Source of the DNA: 2-01-FULL-39-33 sp964361645
GTDB lineage: Bacteria; Patescibacteriota; Patescibacteriia; 2-01-FULL-39-33
Direction: 5' to 3'
Assembly (NCBI GenBank): GCA_964361645.1
Contig: CAYIBK010000037.1
Span: forward strand, 1-5,498
Length of the DNA stretch: 5,498 nucleotides
Positions 1-4,581 of this stretch are shown piece by piece (position 1 is the first letter of the stretch; every line of letters starts with the position of its first letter). The notes under the pieces are model-generated. The model was not told the DNA's origin. It saw only the letters and a list, made by a program, of their open reading frames with translations, and searched no databases. Both the position numbers and the translations under genes were made by a program.

Positions 1-1064
1 TGAAAAGTGCCTAAAACATCTAAGGTAGAGGTTGGGGAAGAATAACCAATACCAACATTATTACTGGTATTAATTGTGATAACATCGGTGCTATCCCGGC
101 TAATGACTAATTTTGGAGTGGTTTGTGTGCCATTGGAACTGACTTTAATAAAAGCATTATTACCGGAAGATTCATATTGGTTAAAACCAAAGGCAAATCT
201 GACAAAATTTTGTGGGTCATTGGGGTTAGAACCAATATCTGGAGTCCGATAAACTTCCGCCACACCAGTCTGATTATTTGTACCTGGGAAAACACGTAAC
301 ACACCCACATCATTAACTGGACCTCGAATATGAAGTGATCCACCATAAACATCAAGTTTAACTTCCGGAGTGCTAGTTCCAATACCAACATTACCACCAA
401 AGTGTCCACCGCCCTGAGTAAAGAAGCCCAAGGTGGTAGAAGCATATCCTCCGCCGTAGAATGAATCAGTTGTCGTCACACTGTTTAAGCTCAAGCCTTT
501 GTTAGCATCCAGAGCTAGAAGTTGGTTAGCCGTAGCGGTGGTAGTGGCGTGTAAACCATCAACGGTATCGGAGTTGAAAGCGTAAGGAGCAGAAGTGATT
601 CTCTTTCTAGGAGAAAATATTTCTTCAAAGCCACCATTACCATCAGCATCAAACTTCACGGACAGGAAGAGGGAATTAGAATTGAAATCAACAGTGGAAA
701 GCGAAGTAGAGGTGCCTAGGTTAATAGAGAAAATGCCAGAAGTGATACTAACCACACCAGCAGTGGAAGTGGAAGTCCAATTCTCTTGCCAGAGTAGAGA
801 GCCAGCGCTGGCATCATCATACAATTGGAATTGGAAGTTGTAGTTGCCAGTGGAAACAGACACGCCAGAAGAGTTGGCCAGTTTACCTTGATAGGTTATT
901 TGTTGATTGATGCCTAAGGCGGCTTGGGTAGAATCTATTCTAGATAAATCAAAGACTACCCAAGTCGCTATGATAATTGGCACGACAAGCAAAATTAAAG
1001 CCATCATCATGTTCTTCATGATCTTCTTTGGTTCTTTGAATTTTCCTAATCTAGGAAATGGCAT
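1..1064 (-). CDS. Large surface-anchored protein with NVGIGT-type repeats (partial, C-terminus outside window)
   Basis: The frame is open from ATG at 1064 down to base 1, giving the first 354 residues; no stop is reached, so the gene continues past the left edge. Residues about 19-39 form a hydrophobic segment after a basic N-terminus, read as an uncleaved anchor or long signal. Residues about 50-165 (ITYQGKLANSSG, then YNFQFQLYDD, LLWQENW, IFSINLG, ending RKRITSAPYAF and DTVDG) match a domain seen at the start of many CPR and Bacteroidetes-type surface proteins. Two copies of the NVGIGT.P...LDV repeat follow (residues 225-239 and 336-350), as in tail-fibre-like proteins that often end in a chaperone or peptidase S74-like domain; that end is not visible here. 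The region is rich in Ser, Thr, Asn and Gly. GGAG at 1080-1077 lies 12 bases upstream of the start, inside the preceding HTH gene. The role, probably adhesion or envelope structure, is inferred. Confidence 0.85.
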   Translation of the reverse strand, partial: MPFPRLGKFKEPKKIMKNMMMALILLVVPIIIATWVVFDLSRIDSTQAALGINQQITYQGKLANSSGVSVSTGNYNFQFQLYDDASAGSLLWQENWTSTSTAGVVSITSGIFSINLGTSTSLSTVDFNSNSLFLSVKFDADGNGGFEEIFSPRKRITSAPYAFNSDTVDGLHATTTATANQLLALDANKGLSLNSVTTTDSFYGGGYASTTLGFFTQGGGHFGGNVGIGTSTPEVKLDVYGGSLHIRGPVNDVGVLRVFPGTNNQTGVAEVYRTPDIGSNPNDPQNFVRFAFGFNQYESSGNNAFIKVSSNGTQTTPKLVISRDSTDVITINTSNNVGIGYSSPTSTLDVLGTF

Positions 1065-1066
1065 AT

Positions 1067-1264
1067 TTATTTATTTCTCCAATTTTTTTTATTTTGTCTA
1101 GAGTAAACAAAATTAATAAAGTCACGCTCAAAAATACGGTAAGTCCTTTTACCGACATAACAAACTGGCAACTGGCCACTATCTACCCAACGATAAATAG
1201 TCTTGAGGGAAACCCCAAGCTTCTTAGCCACTTGTTGCATTGTCAGCAGATCATAACCTGCCAT
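1067..1264 (-). CDS. Small helix-turn-helix protein, excisionase/MerR-type DNA-binding domain
   Basis: A 65-residue protein that is essentially one DNA-binding domain. Residues 6-30 (LLTMQQVAKKLGVSLKTIYRWVDSG) are the classic helix-turn-helix of the HTH_17 / excisionase-like family. Residues 33-52 (PVCYVGKRTYRIFERDFINF) give the wing and the closing helix. The C-terminus is basic (RQNKKNWRNK). Family members act as excisionases or as small transcription regulators of the BldC/MerR type; no integrase is present here, so regulation is more likely than excision, but that is inference. AGGA at 1280-1277 lies 12 bases before the ATG, and a good promoter lies just upstream. The stop is two bases before the ATG of the surface protein, and the last codons of this gene carry that gene's ribosome site, so the two are probably co-transcribed and translationally linked. 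Confidence 0.85.
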   Translation of the reverse strand: MAGYDLLTMQQVAKKLGVSLKTIYRWVDSGQLPVCYVGKRTYRIFERDFINFVYSRQNKKNWRNK

Positions 1265-1311
1265 ATTTTTGTGACATCCTAATTAACAATTACTTTTGTT
1301 AATCTACACTA

Positions 1312-1341
1312 ATTTTACAATATAATGTCTTCTTATGTCAA
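1312..1341 (-). promoter_or_regulatory. Sigma-70-type promoter for the HTH/surface-protein operon
   Basis: On the minus strand TTGACA (1341-1336) is followed by an 18-base spacer and TAAAAT (1317-1312, five of six consensus bases), with TG directly before the -10. Transcription would start near 1305, leaving about 40 bases of leader before the HTH start codon. The -35 is perfect and the position fits. Assigned by eye only. Confidence 0.6.
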
Positions 1342-1386
1342 CAATATATCCCCACATATACTTAATATATATTAAAATACTATAAT

Positions 1387-1435
1387 TATCTTTAATATCT
1401 TTAAATATCTTTAAATATATTCAAAATATCTTTTA
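1387..1435 (+). repeat. Short AT-rich tandem repeat, unit about TATCTTTAAA
   Basis: Five consecutive units of 9, 10, 10, 11 and 9 bases: TATCTTTAA, TATCTTTAAA twice, a diverged TATATTCAAAA and TATCTTTTA. The period is close to one helical turn. It resembles an easily melted element or an iteron-like array, but drift in AT-only sequence can also give this. Confidence 0.5.
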
Positions 1436-1543
1436 TATACTACTATATACTATTATGTCCTCTGTTTTATTATATTTTATCTAAATTAAGATAAATAAAA
1501 TTTAAGACGATTTATATAATTGCCAATAAAAACCAAAATGGAG

Positions 1544-1552
1544 TTATCCACA
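1544..1552 (+). promoter_or_regulatory. DnaA-box match TTATCCACA
   Basis: A perfect match to the consensus DnaA box (TTATNCACA). It stands alone at the edge of the AT-rich zone, about 110 bases from the tandem array. A single 9-mer can occur by chance, so binding is only possible. Confidence 0.35.
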
Positions 1553-1570
1553 GATGAAAAATAGACAAAC

Positions 1571-1601
1571 AAAAATACCGATATTCAGATCGGTATTTTT
1601 T
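1571..1601. terminator. Bidirectional intrinsic terminator hairpin
   Basis: A perfect 12-bp inverted repeat, AAAAATACCGAT (1571-1582) and ATCGGTATTTTT (1589-1600), with a six-base loop and T-runs on both strands. On the minus strand it is a second stop behind the GerMN gene and isolates the HTH operon promoter from upstream read-through. Confidence 0.7.
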
Positions 1602-1678
1602 GTCATTGCGAGCGAAACGAAGTGAAGTGAAGCAATCTCGTGTATTTTCCATGGGATTGCTTCATTCTTCGCAATGAC
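1602..1678 (-). repeat. Palindromic GTCATTGCGA-type repeat element, copy 1
   Basis: A 77-bp element with inverted ends GTCATTGCGA and TCGCAATGAC. Its reverse complement contains AAGCAATCCCATGGAAAATACACGAGATTGCTT in two segments that match the cores of the copies at 5153-5256 and 5403-5490 with one change (CCATGG against CCATAG). It is non-coding; the open frame through it is incidental. REP/MITE-like by structure; no transposase is present. Confidence 0.8.
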
Positions 1679-1690
1679 ACAAAAAACATG

Positions 1691-1756
1691 AGATTGCTTC
1701 GCGTTGCTCGCAATGACGGTGGAAGCAGGCGAAACGAAGTGAAGTGAAGCAATCTC
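1691..1756. repeat. Partial and rearranged copies of the GTCATTGCGA repeat
   Basis: AGATTGCTTCGCGTTGCTCGCAATGAC (1691-1717, given here as one end of the element) is a right-end fragment. It is followed after 11 bases by a second exact copy of a 28-base stretch that also occurs inside copy 1: 1612-1639 and 1729-1756 are identical, starting GCGAAACGAAGTG and ending GCAATCTC. The arrangement suggests a neighbouring element that has lost its left end or been partly duplicated. Confidence 0.7.
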
Positions 1757-1784
1757 ATCGCTATAACTCTTTTTCTGGCAAACC

Positions 1785-1819
1785 AAAAAAATCTCTTATT
1801 TTTAAATAAGAGATTTTTT
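1785..1819. terminator. Intrinsic terminator of the GerMN gene (bidirectional)
   Basis: A 16-base inverted repeat, 1786-1801 against 1804-1819 (TCTCTTATTT / AAATAAGAGA core), with oligo-A before and oligo-T after, so it can act on both strands. It starts 17 bases beyond the minus-strand stop at 1837. The stem is AT-rich but long. Confidence 0.75.
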
Positions 1820-1836
1820 ATTAAACTAGTTAAAAA

Positions 1837-2772
1837 CTATGGTTGCAAAATTTCTGCCTGGTTACAATTATCATCAATACAAATATTTACTGATTTAATA
1901 TAGGTAAATTGCAATAATGTTTTCTCAATTTGCGATCTAATAGCCAACACCCGGCATGAACCGGCCACATTCTTTAAAGACGAGGAAAAAACTGCTTTAG
2001 CTACTCCGTCTTTAATGGTAATACTCTTAATATAAGTGCCGGCTGGAATGCTGGTTAGCCAACCTTGGGACATTTCATTTTCAGAAAGCGCAGTTAAAAG
2101 ACCTCTAACAGTATTAATCACCTCCGAATCATATTTTTTTTCTACTGTTCTCTCCAGAGAAGCTACATTTTCACATTCACCGGCACCACGCTTGTTGTAA
2201 TAAGCTACTATTTTAACTGTCTCACCGCTAATATTTGAATTTACATTTTCAACATTTTTACCATCAACTATGGTTACGGTGCCTGTTTCTTTAGTGGAAT
2301 CAACCATCACTTTTACATCATCATTGGTATTGTTTTCCTTATTATTACTGTTTTTATTGGTCTGCCAAATGCCGACTACAATTATGATAATCAAGATTAT
2401 AGTTATAATAGTGCCTGTGCGGCTGCTTTTTTCATCGGTCTTAGAATTATTGGTATTACCAGACTGGTTAGCGCTTTTATTTTCTTGATTACTAAAATCA
2501 GGCGTATAGCTATCAAAATTTATATTAGCTGGCTGGTTATCTGTTTTTGCTTGCTGCTTGTTGAATTGTTCAATATTAGCTGAATTTACCAATTTATCGG
2601 GACTGTCTTGCTTGAATTCGCCCAAATTTGGCTGATTACTGGTTTGATTTGAGCTTTCAGTGATTGGATTAGTTGTATTTATAGATTCTGTCAAAGGAGC
2701 ATTGGTGTTATTGCCTGGGCTGGTTTGGACATTTCCTGGATCAGCTTGCGGCGTCTTCTCTTGATTGTCCAT
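1837..2772 (-). CDS. Membrane-anchored GerMN-domain protein
   Basis: A 311-residue protein in three parts. Residues 1-118 are low-complexity, rich in Asn, Gln, Ser, Thr and Pro and probably disordered. Residues about 120-136 (TIITIILIIIIVVGIW) are one transmembrane helix preceded by Lys and Arg, giving a cytoplasmic N-terminus by the positive-inside rule. Residues about 186-300 match a GerMN domain: VKIVAYYN, a helix with VINTVRGLLTALSENEMSQGW, then SIPAGTYIKSITIKDGVAKAVFSSSL, then CRVLAIRSQIEKTLLQFTYIKSVNICID. GerMN domains occur in the spore germination protein GerM and in many non-spore envelope proteins, where they are thought to bind cell-wall material. Cysteines at 200, 273, 298 and 303 lie in the outer domain and could form disulfides. 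The ATG at 2772 is the only standard start, because an in-frame TAA lies 9 bases upstream; the nearest AGGAG is 22 bases away, an unusually long gap. Envelope maintenance is inferred. Confidence 0.85.
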   Translation of the reverse strand: MDNQEKTPQADPGNVQTSPGNNTNAPLTESINTTNPITESSNQTSNQPNLGEFKQDSPDKLVNSANIEQFNKQQAKTDNQPANINFDSYTPDFSNQENKSANQSGNTNNSKTDEKSSRTGTIITIILIIIIVVGIWQTNKNSNNKENNTNDDVKVMVDSTKETGTVTIVDGKNVENVNSNISGETVKIVAYYNKRGAGECENVASLERTVEKKYDSEVINTVRGLLTALSENEMSQGWLTSIPAGTYIKSITIKDGVAKAVFSSSLKNVAGSCRVLAIRSQIEKTLLQFTYIKSVNICIDDNCNQAEILQP

Positions 2773-2807
2773 AATATTTTTTTATTTTTTATATCTCCTA
2801 CTATACT

Positions 2808-2835
2808 ATTTTATACTAATAATTTATTTTGTAAA
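2808..2835 (-). promoter_or_regulatory. Candidate promoter of the GerMN gene
   Basis: TTTACA (2835-2830), a 16-base spacer, then TAAAAT (2813-2808) on the minus strand. Start of transcription would fall near 2801, putting the AGGAG at 2799-2795 at the very 5' end of a leader of about 29 bases. The sequence is so AT-rich that chance matches are likely. Confidence 0.4.
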
Positions 2836-2854
2836 TAGAAGTTATATTCAAAAT

Positions 2855-3087
2855 TTAATCATTATTTTTATGACCGCTGGTTTTAGACGCAATCCAGCCT
2901 AAAAGCAGAAAAGCCGGAACAAAATAGGGGAAAATACCATAAAAGGTATCACTGACTGAATGAGAATTTCTATCTATAGCTATAAAAACCTGAAAACAGA
3001 AAAAATAGTAAAAATAAGCAAAAACCAGCCCTGCCAGCTTATTGGCTTATAAATCCAGCCAAATTCCTTAAACCATGGCTTTTTCAT
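2855..3087 (-). pseudogene. Small two-helix membrane protein, frameshifted
   Basis: From ATG at 3087 the frame reads MKKPWFKEFGWIYKPISWQGWFLL, then stops soon after residue 30. Going back one base in the run of six T (bases 3005-3000) restores a frame that ends FCFQVFIAIDRNSHSV, SDTFYGIFPYFVPAFLLLGWIASKTS, GHKNND and TAA at 2857. The reconstructed protein is 77 residues with two hydrophobic segments (about 21-38 and 50-67) separated by a polar IDRNSHSVSD loop. I believe similar small proteins, beginning with this KPWFK..GWIY..SW.GW pattern, occur in CPR genomes, but I know no function or name for them. The cause is either a real one-base loss or an indel error in the homopolymer. It lies between the TrmO-like gene (101 bases upstream) and the GerMN gene, on the same strand. 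Confidence 0.75.
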
Positions 3088-3132
3088 AAATATCTTGGTT
3101 TTAATGATAAATTTATGGACTTTAAGTGATTT

Positions 3133-3160
3133 AACTAGATTATTAAAGAGTGATCTAGTT
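3133..3160. repeat. Inverted repeat AACTAGAT / ATCTAGTT
   Basis: A perfect 8-bp inverted repeat (3133-3140 and 3153-3160) with a 12-base loop, between the TrmO-like gene and the broken membrane-protein gene. Neither strand has a following T-run, so it is not a standard terminator; it may be an mRNA stem or an operator. Low importance. Confidence 0.35.
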
Positions 3161-3188
3161 GGAGAAGCGAAATTTTTATAAGCAATGT

Positions 3189-3692
3189 TTAAAAAATCAG
3201 CCGATTAACCCACTTAGGCACCTTAGCTTTGCCTACTAAGTCATATTGAGGGGTGTATGGTTTGATATCTAAAATCGGAGTACCGTCAAGAATATCTAAT
3301 CCTTTAACTTTTATACTCCTTACTTTCCGTGAAAGTAACTTTACAGTAGAAATCGCGATTCTATTTGGTCTTTGTGGGCAACGACAAGCATAAATTCCAC
3401 CATATGGCACATCCTTTCTTCCTTGCGGATGGTGTTTAATATGGCAGTTTTTCTCTTGACCAAGCCAGTAGACAATAATCACATGCGAGTATTCTTCAAT
3501 CCCGTCTAATCCTTTGGCATATCGCTTCTCAAGCACAATTTCGGTAACTGAATTTTTCCATCCAGTTAATGCTGGTTTTTTAGCAGTATTCTTGGCTTTT
3601 CCAATCGGTACGAGCAAAATCCTACCTTTTTTATCAATACTGTCCAAAAACTCGCAATACTCTACTTTTTTAGCTTGAATTAGTTTAGTCAT
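3189..3692 (-). CDS. trmO: TsaA/TrmO-family tRNA N6-methyltransferase
   Basis: A 167-residue protein with the main signatures of the TsaA (UPF0066) family. These are PIG at 29-31; GLDGIEEYSHVIIVYWL at 61-77; YACRCPQRPNRIAIS at 101-115, corresponding to the family's R.P.RPNPIG.S motif; and GLDILDGTPILDIKPYTPQYD at 131-151. In E. coli TrmO uses S-adenosylmethionine to methylate N6 of threonylcarbamoyladenosine at position 37 of certain tRNAs, a cytoplasmic decoding modification. This protein is shorter than the E. coli one, lacking most of its C-terminal extension, and has Arg-Ile-Ala where Pro-Ile-Gly is usual, so substrate and activity are not certain. The first 24 residues precede the usual family start. 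No clear ribosome site precedes ATG 3692. A TATAAT at 3745-3740 with no good -35 lies upstream; read-through from the tRNA gene 78 bases upstream is also possible. Confidence 0.85.
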   Translation of the reverse strand: MTKLIQAKKVEYCEFLDSIDKKGRILLVPIGKAKNTAKKPALTGWKNSVTEIVLEKRYAKGLDGIEEYSHVIIVYWLGQEKNCHIKHHPQGRKDVPYGGIYACRCPQRPNRIAISTVKLLSRKVRSIKVKGLDILDGTPILDIKPYTPQYDLVGKAKVPKWVNRLIF

Positions 3693-3705
3693 GTAGTTAT
3701 TTGTT

Positions 3706-3719
3706 AAGATAATTATCTT
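3706..3719. promoter_or_regulatory. 14-bp perfect palindrome in the trmO leader
   Basis: AAGATAATTATCTT equals its own reverse complement. It lies 13 bases before the trmO-like start codon and downstream of the possible -10 at 3745-3740, a typical place for a repressor site. No regulator is identified, and AT-only palindromes arise easily. Confidence 0.3.
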
Positions 3720-3739
3720 TGGTGTTTACAACTAAATAT

Positions 3740-3745
3740 ATTATA
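3740..3745 (-). promoter_or_regulatory. Possible -10 element upstream of trmO-like gene
   Basis: A perfect TATAAT on the minus strand, about 48 bases before the start codon, would place the transcript start near 3733. The bases 16-18 upstream do not resemble TTGACA, so the promoter is weak or spurious. Confidence 0.3.
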
Positions 3746-3770
3746 AATATAAATAGTTTAAAGTGGAATT

Positions 3771-3843
3771 TGGACCCAGTGGGATTCGAACCCACGACCT
3801 CCCGCATGCCATGCGGATGCGCTACCAACTGCGCTATGAGCCC
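3771..3843 (-). tRNA. tRNA-Ala (anticodon GGC)
   Basis: A complete 73-base cloverleaf on the minus strand. The acceptor GGGCTCA pairs with TGGGTCC and has discriminator A. The D-arm is GCGC / GCGC around AGTTGGTA. The anticodon stem TCCGC / GCGGG encloses ATGGCAT, giving anticodon GGC for alanine codon GCC. The variable loop is AGGTC, and the T-arm is GTGGG / CCCAC around TTCGAAT. The third acceptor pair is G3-U70, the identity mark of alanine tRNAs, which independently supports the call. The 3' CCA is not encoded (AAT follows the discriminator), so it must be added by the CCA-adding enzyme. There is no intron. A weak promoter (TTGAAT, 17 bases, TAAGAT) can be read upstream but is uncertain. 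Confidence 0.97.
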
Positions 3844-3959
3844 ATAAAATAAGCAATAAGTATCATTATCTTACACTATTTCAATAAAAGATTCAAATTA
3901 GCCATATATTTATAAAACACTCAATTAATATTAGTAAATTTACCTAAAAATAAGAGTTT

Positions 3960-4007
3960 AAATCCACGTGAAACGATAGTTAATTTTTATATGTTCCATG
4001 TGGATTT
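3960..4007. promoter_or_regulatory. Inverted repeat with parS-like sequence
   Basis: Arms 3960-3974 and 3993-4007 pair over 15 positions, with one G-T pair and one mismatch, around an 18-base loop. The left arm contains TCCACGTGAAAC (3963-3974), which agrees with the core of the ParB-binding parS consensus TGTTNCACGTGAAACA at every fixed position it covers. The outer left bases differ (AAA instead of TGT). The right arm starts TGTTCCA (3992-3998), a perfect parS left half, then departs. A third left half, TGTTTCAC, is at 4028-4035. No parA or parB gene is visible. Confidence 0.4.
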
Positions 4008-4058
4008 TATCATTAAAATAGGTGTTTTGTTTCACTCACGAAATACTATAATGTATTT

Positions 4059-4190
4059 GTCATTGCGAGGGACGAAGCAATCTGACGCGAAACGTCATCC
4101 TGACCCCGCACTTGATACGGGGGAAAGGATCACTTGGTTTTATTACCATGGGATTGCTTCCCCGTCTTCACGAGGACTTCTCGCAATGAC
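4059..4190 (-). repeat. Composite palindromic element (GTCATTGCGA ends with a nested second repeat)
   Basis: Ends are GTCATTGCGAG (4059-4069) and CTCGCAATGAC (4180-4190). The reverse complement of 4141-4190 matches the first part of the copy at 5403-5490 closely (CGTGAAGACGG, then GAAGCAATCCCAT). The middle (about 4094-4133) instead holds a different repeat, starting GTCATCC, with CCCCG (4104-4108) and CGGGG (4118-4122) around CTTGAT and ending GGATCAC. That inner unit is of the same type as the one at 4323-4346, so the element looks like one palindromic repeat inserted in another. Confidence 0.7.
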
Positions 4191-4230
4191 AGTGTGTAAA
4201 CCATAGAATTGCTTTCCGCACCTTAAGCTG

Positions 4231-4279
4231 GCCTGCCGCCTGCCTGACATGCCTACAGCAGACAAGCCGGTAGGCAGGT
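4231..4279. repeat. CCTGCCT...AGGCAGG palindromic module
   Basis: Arms CCTGCCT (4239-4245) and AGGCAGG (4272-4278) are exact reverse complements, with extra GCCTGCC and CCGGTAGG around them. The sequence is a longer relative of the 21-bp palindrome inserted at 5226-5246. G+C-rich against an AT-rich background. Confidence 0.65.
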
Positions 4280-4301
4280 ACTGCGGTCATAAGATCGCAG
4301 T
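4280..4301. repeat. Small inverted repeat ACTGCG / CGCAGT
   Basis: ACTGCG (4280-4285) pairs with CGCAGT (4296-4301) around a 10-base loop. It abuts the CCTGCCT module and may be part of the same mobile repeat. No T-run on either strand. Confidence 0.4.
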
Positions 4302-4321
4302 CAAATTCATTTATATAATTC

Positions 4322-4348
4322 TGGATCCCCGATCAAGTCGGGGATGAC
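4322..4348. repeat. GGATCCCCGA...TCGGGGATGAC palindromic repeat
   Basis: ATCCCCGA (4325-4332) and TCGGGGAT (4338-4345) form an 8-bp hairpin around TCAAG. This is the short dispersed repeat type (GTCATCC...CTTGAT...GGATCC) found in many bacterial genomes. A diverged copy is nested at 4094-4133. Confidence 0.65.
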
Positions 4349-4448
4349 AGAAACAGAAATAATTATACAATTATTTTTTGGCTAAATTTACACAAATTAT
4401 TACTTTTTAGCTAAATTAAGATAAAAAATATAAAAATTAACACCTTAT

Positions 4449-4479
4449 AAAAAGATTTGTCTAGACATGTCTAGACATT
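4449..4479. promoter_or_regulatory. 31-bp repeat with tandem TGTCTAGACA palindromes, distal copy
   Basis: Bases 4458-4477 read TGTCTAGACATGTCTAGACA: two head-to-tail copies of a 10-bp perfect palindrome, so the 20-mer is also a perfect palindrome. AAAAAGATT... before it and TT after it are shared with the second copy at 4582-4612, making 31 identical bases. The 10-base period puts both units on one face of the helix, as expected for a pair of bound dimers. CTAG is generally rare in bacterial DNA. The regulator is unknown. Confidence 0.6.
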
Positions 4480-4509
4480 TATCCACTAAAATCACAGTTT
4501 ATCCCCACA
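4479..4509 (+). promoter_or_regulatory. DnaA-box-like strings between the two 31-bp repeats
   Basis: TTATCCACT (4479-4487) differs from the DnaA box TTATCCACA in the last base. TTATCCCCACA (4499-4509) is a DnaA box with two extra C bases, and part of it (TATCCCCACATAT, 4500-4512) recurs at 1347-1359. Both lie on the plus strand. Functional binding is unproven. Confidence 0.25.
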
Positions 4510-4581
4510 TATTAACATAAATATGCTCTAAATTAGACAAAAATATGACCATATAAACAATTATTTCCATTATTAGTTTAG

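Larger units (their letters stand above)
1265..1570. other. Very AT-rich intergenic zone (no gene)
   Basis: No convincing reading frame on either strand. The part 1381-1440 is about 10% G+C by hand count. It contains the operon promoter (1341-1312), a TATCCCCACATATA string (1347-1360), a loose tandem array (1387-1435), the 15-mer CTAAATTAAGATAAA (1481-1495) and a perfect DnaA-box string (1544-1552). The 13-mer TATCCCCACATAT and the 15-mer occur again in the other AT-rich spacer near 4411-4512. Confidence 0.6.

Noticed and set aside
107..445. Minus-strand open frame of 112 codons
   Set aside because: It overlaps the surface-protein gene in another frame, gives a Met/Leu/Val-rich product with no domain, and has no ribosome site. 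The frame encoding NVGIGT repeats is clearly the real one.
595..843. Plus-strand open frame of 82 codons
   Set aside because: Antisense to the conserved N-terminal domain of the surface protein, with no ribosome site or recognisable product.
1067..1264. Excisionase of an integrated element
   Set aside because: No integrase, attachment-site repeat or phage gene is visible in the window, and tight linkage to a surface-protein gene favours a regulator.
907..1282. Two overlapping plus-strand frames (907-1101, 1058-1282)
   Set aside because: Antisense to the surface-protein start and the HTH gene, both of which have strong domain support on the minus strand.
1602..1756. CRISPR array
   Set aside because: The repeats are inverted, of unequal spacing and present as dispersed elements rather than regular repeat-spacer units; no cas gene is present.
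1544..1786. Minus-strand open frame of 80 codons
   Set aside because: It translates palindromic repeats and two terminators (repeated IASLHFVS segments), so it is not a gene.
2270..2488. Plus-strand open frame of 72 codons
   Set aside because: It is the antisense of the transmembrane and linker part of the GerMN protein; its hydrophobicity is a reflection of that codon pattern.
3133..3160. Terminator of the trmO-like gene
   Set aside because: The hairpin is AT-rich with a 12-base loop and lacks a T-run on the minus strand; listed only as an inverted repeat.
3991..4206. Plus-strand open frame of 71 codons
   Set aside because: It passes through the composite palindromic element; no ribosome site and no domain.
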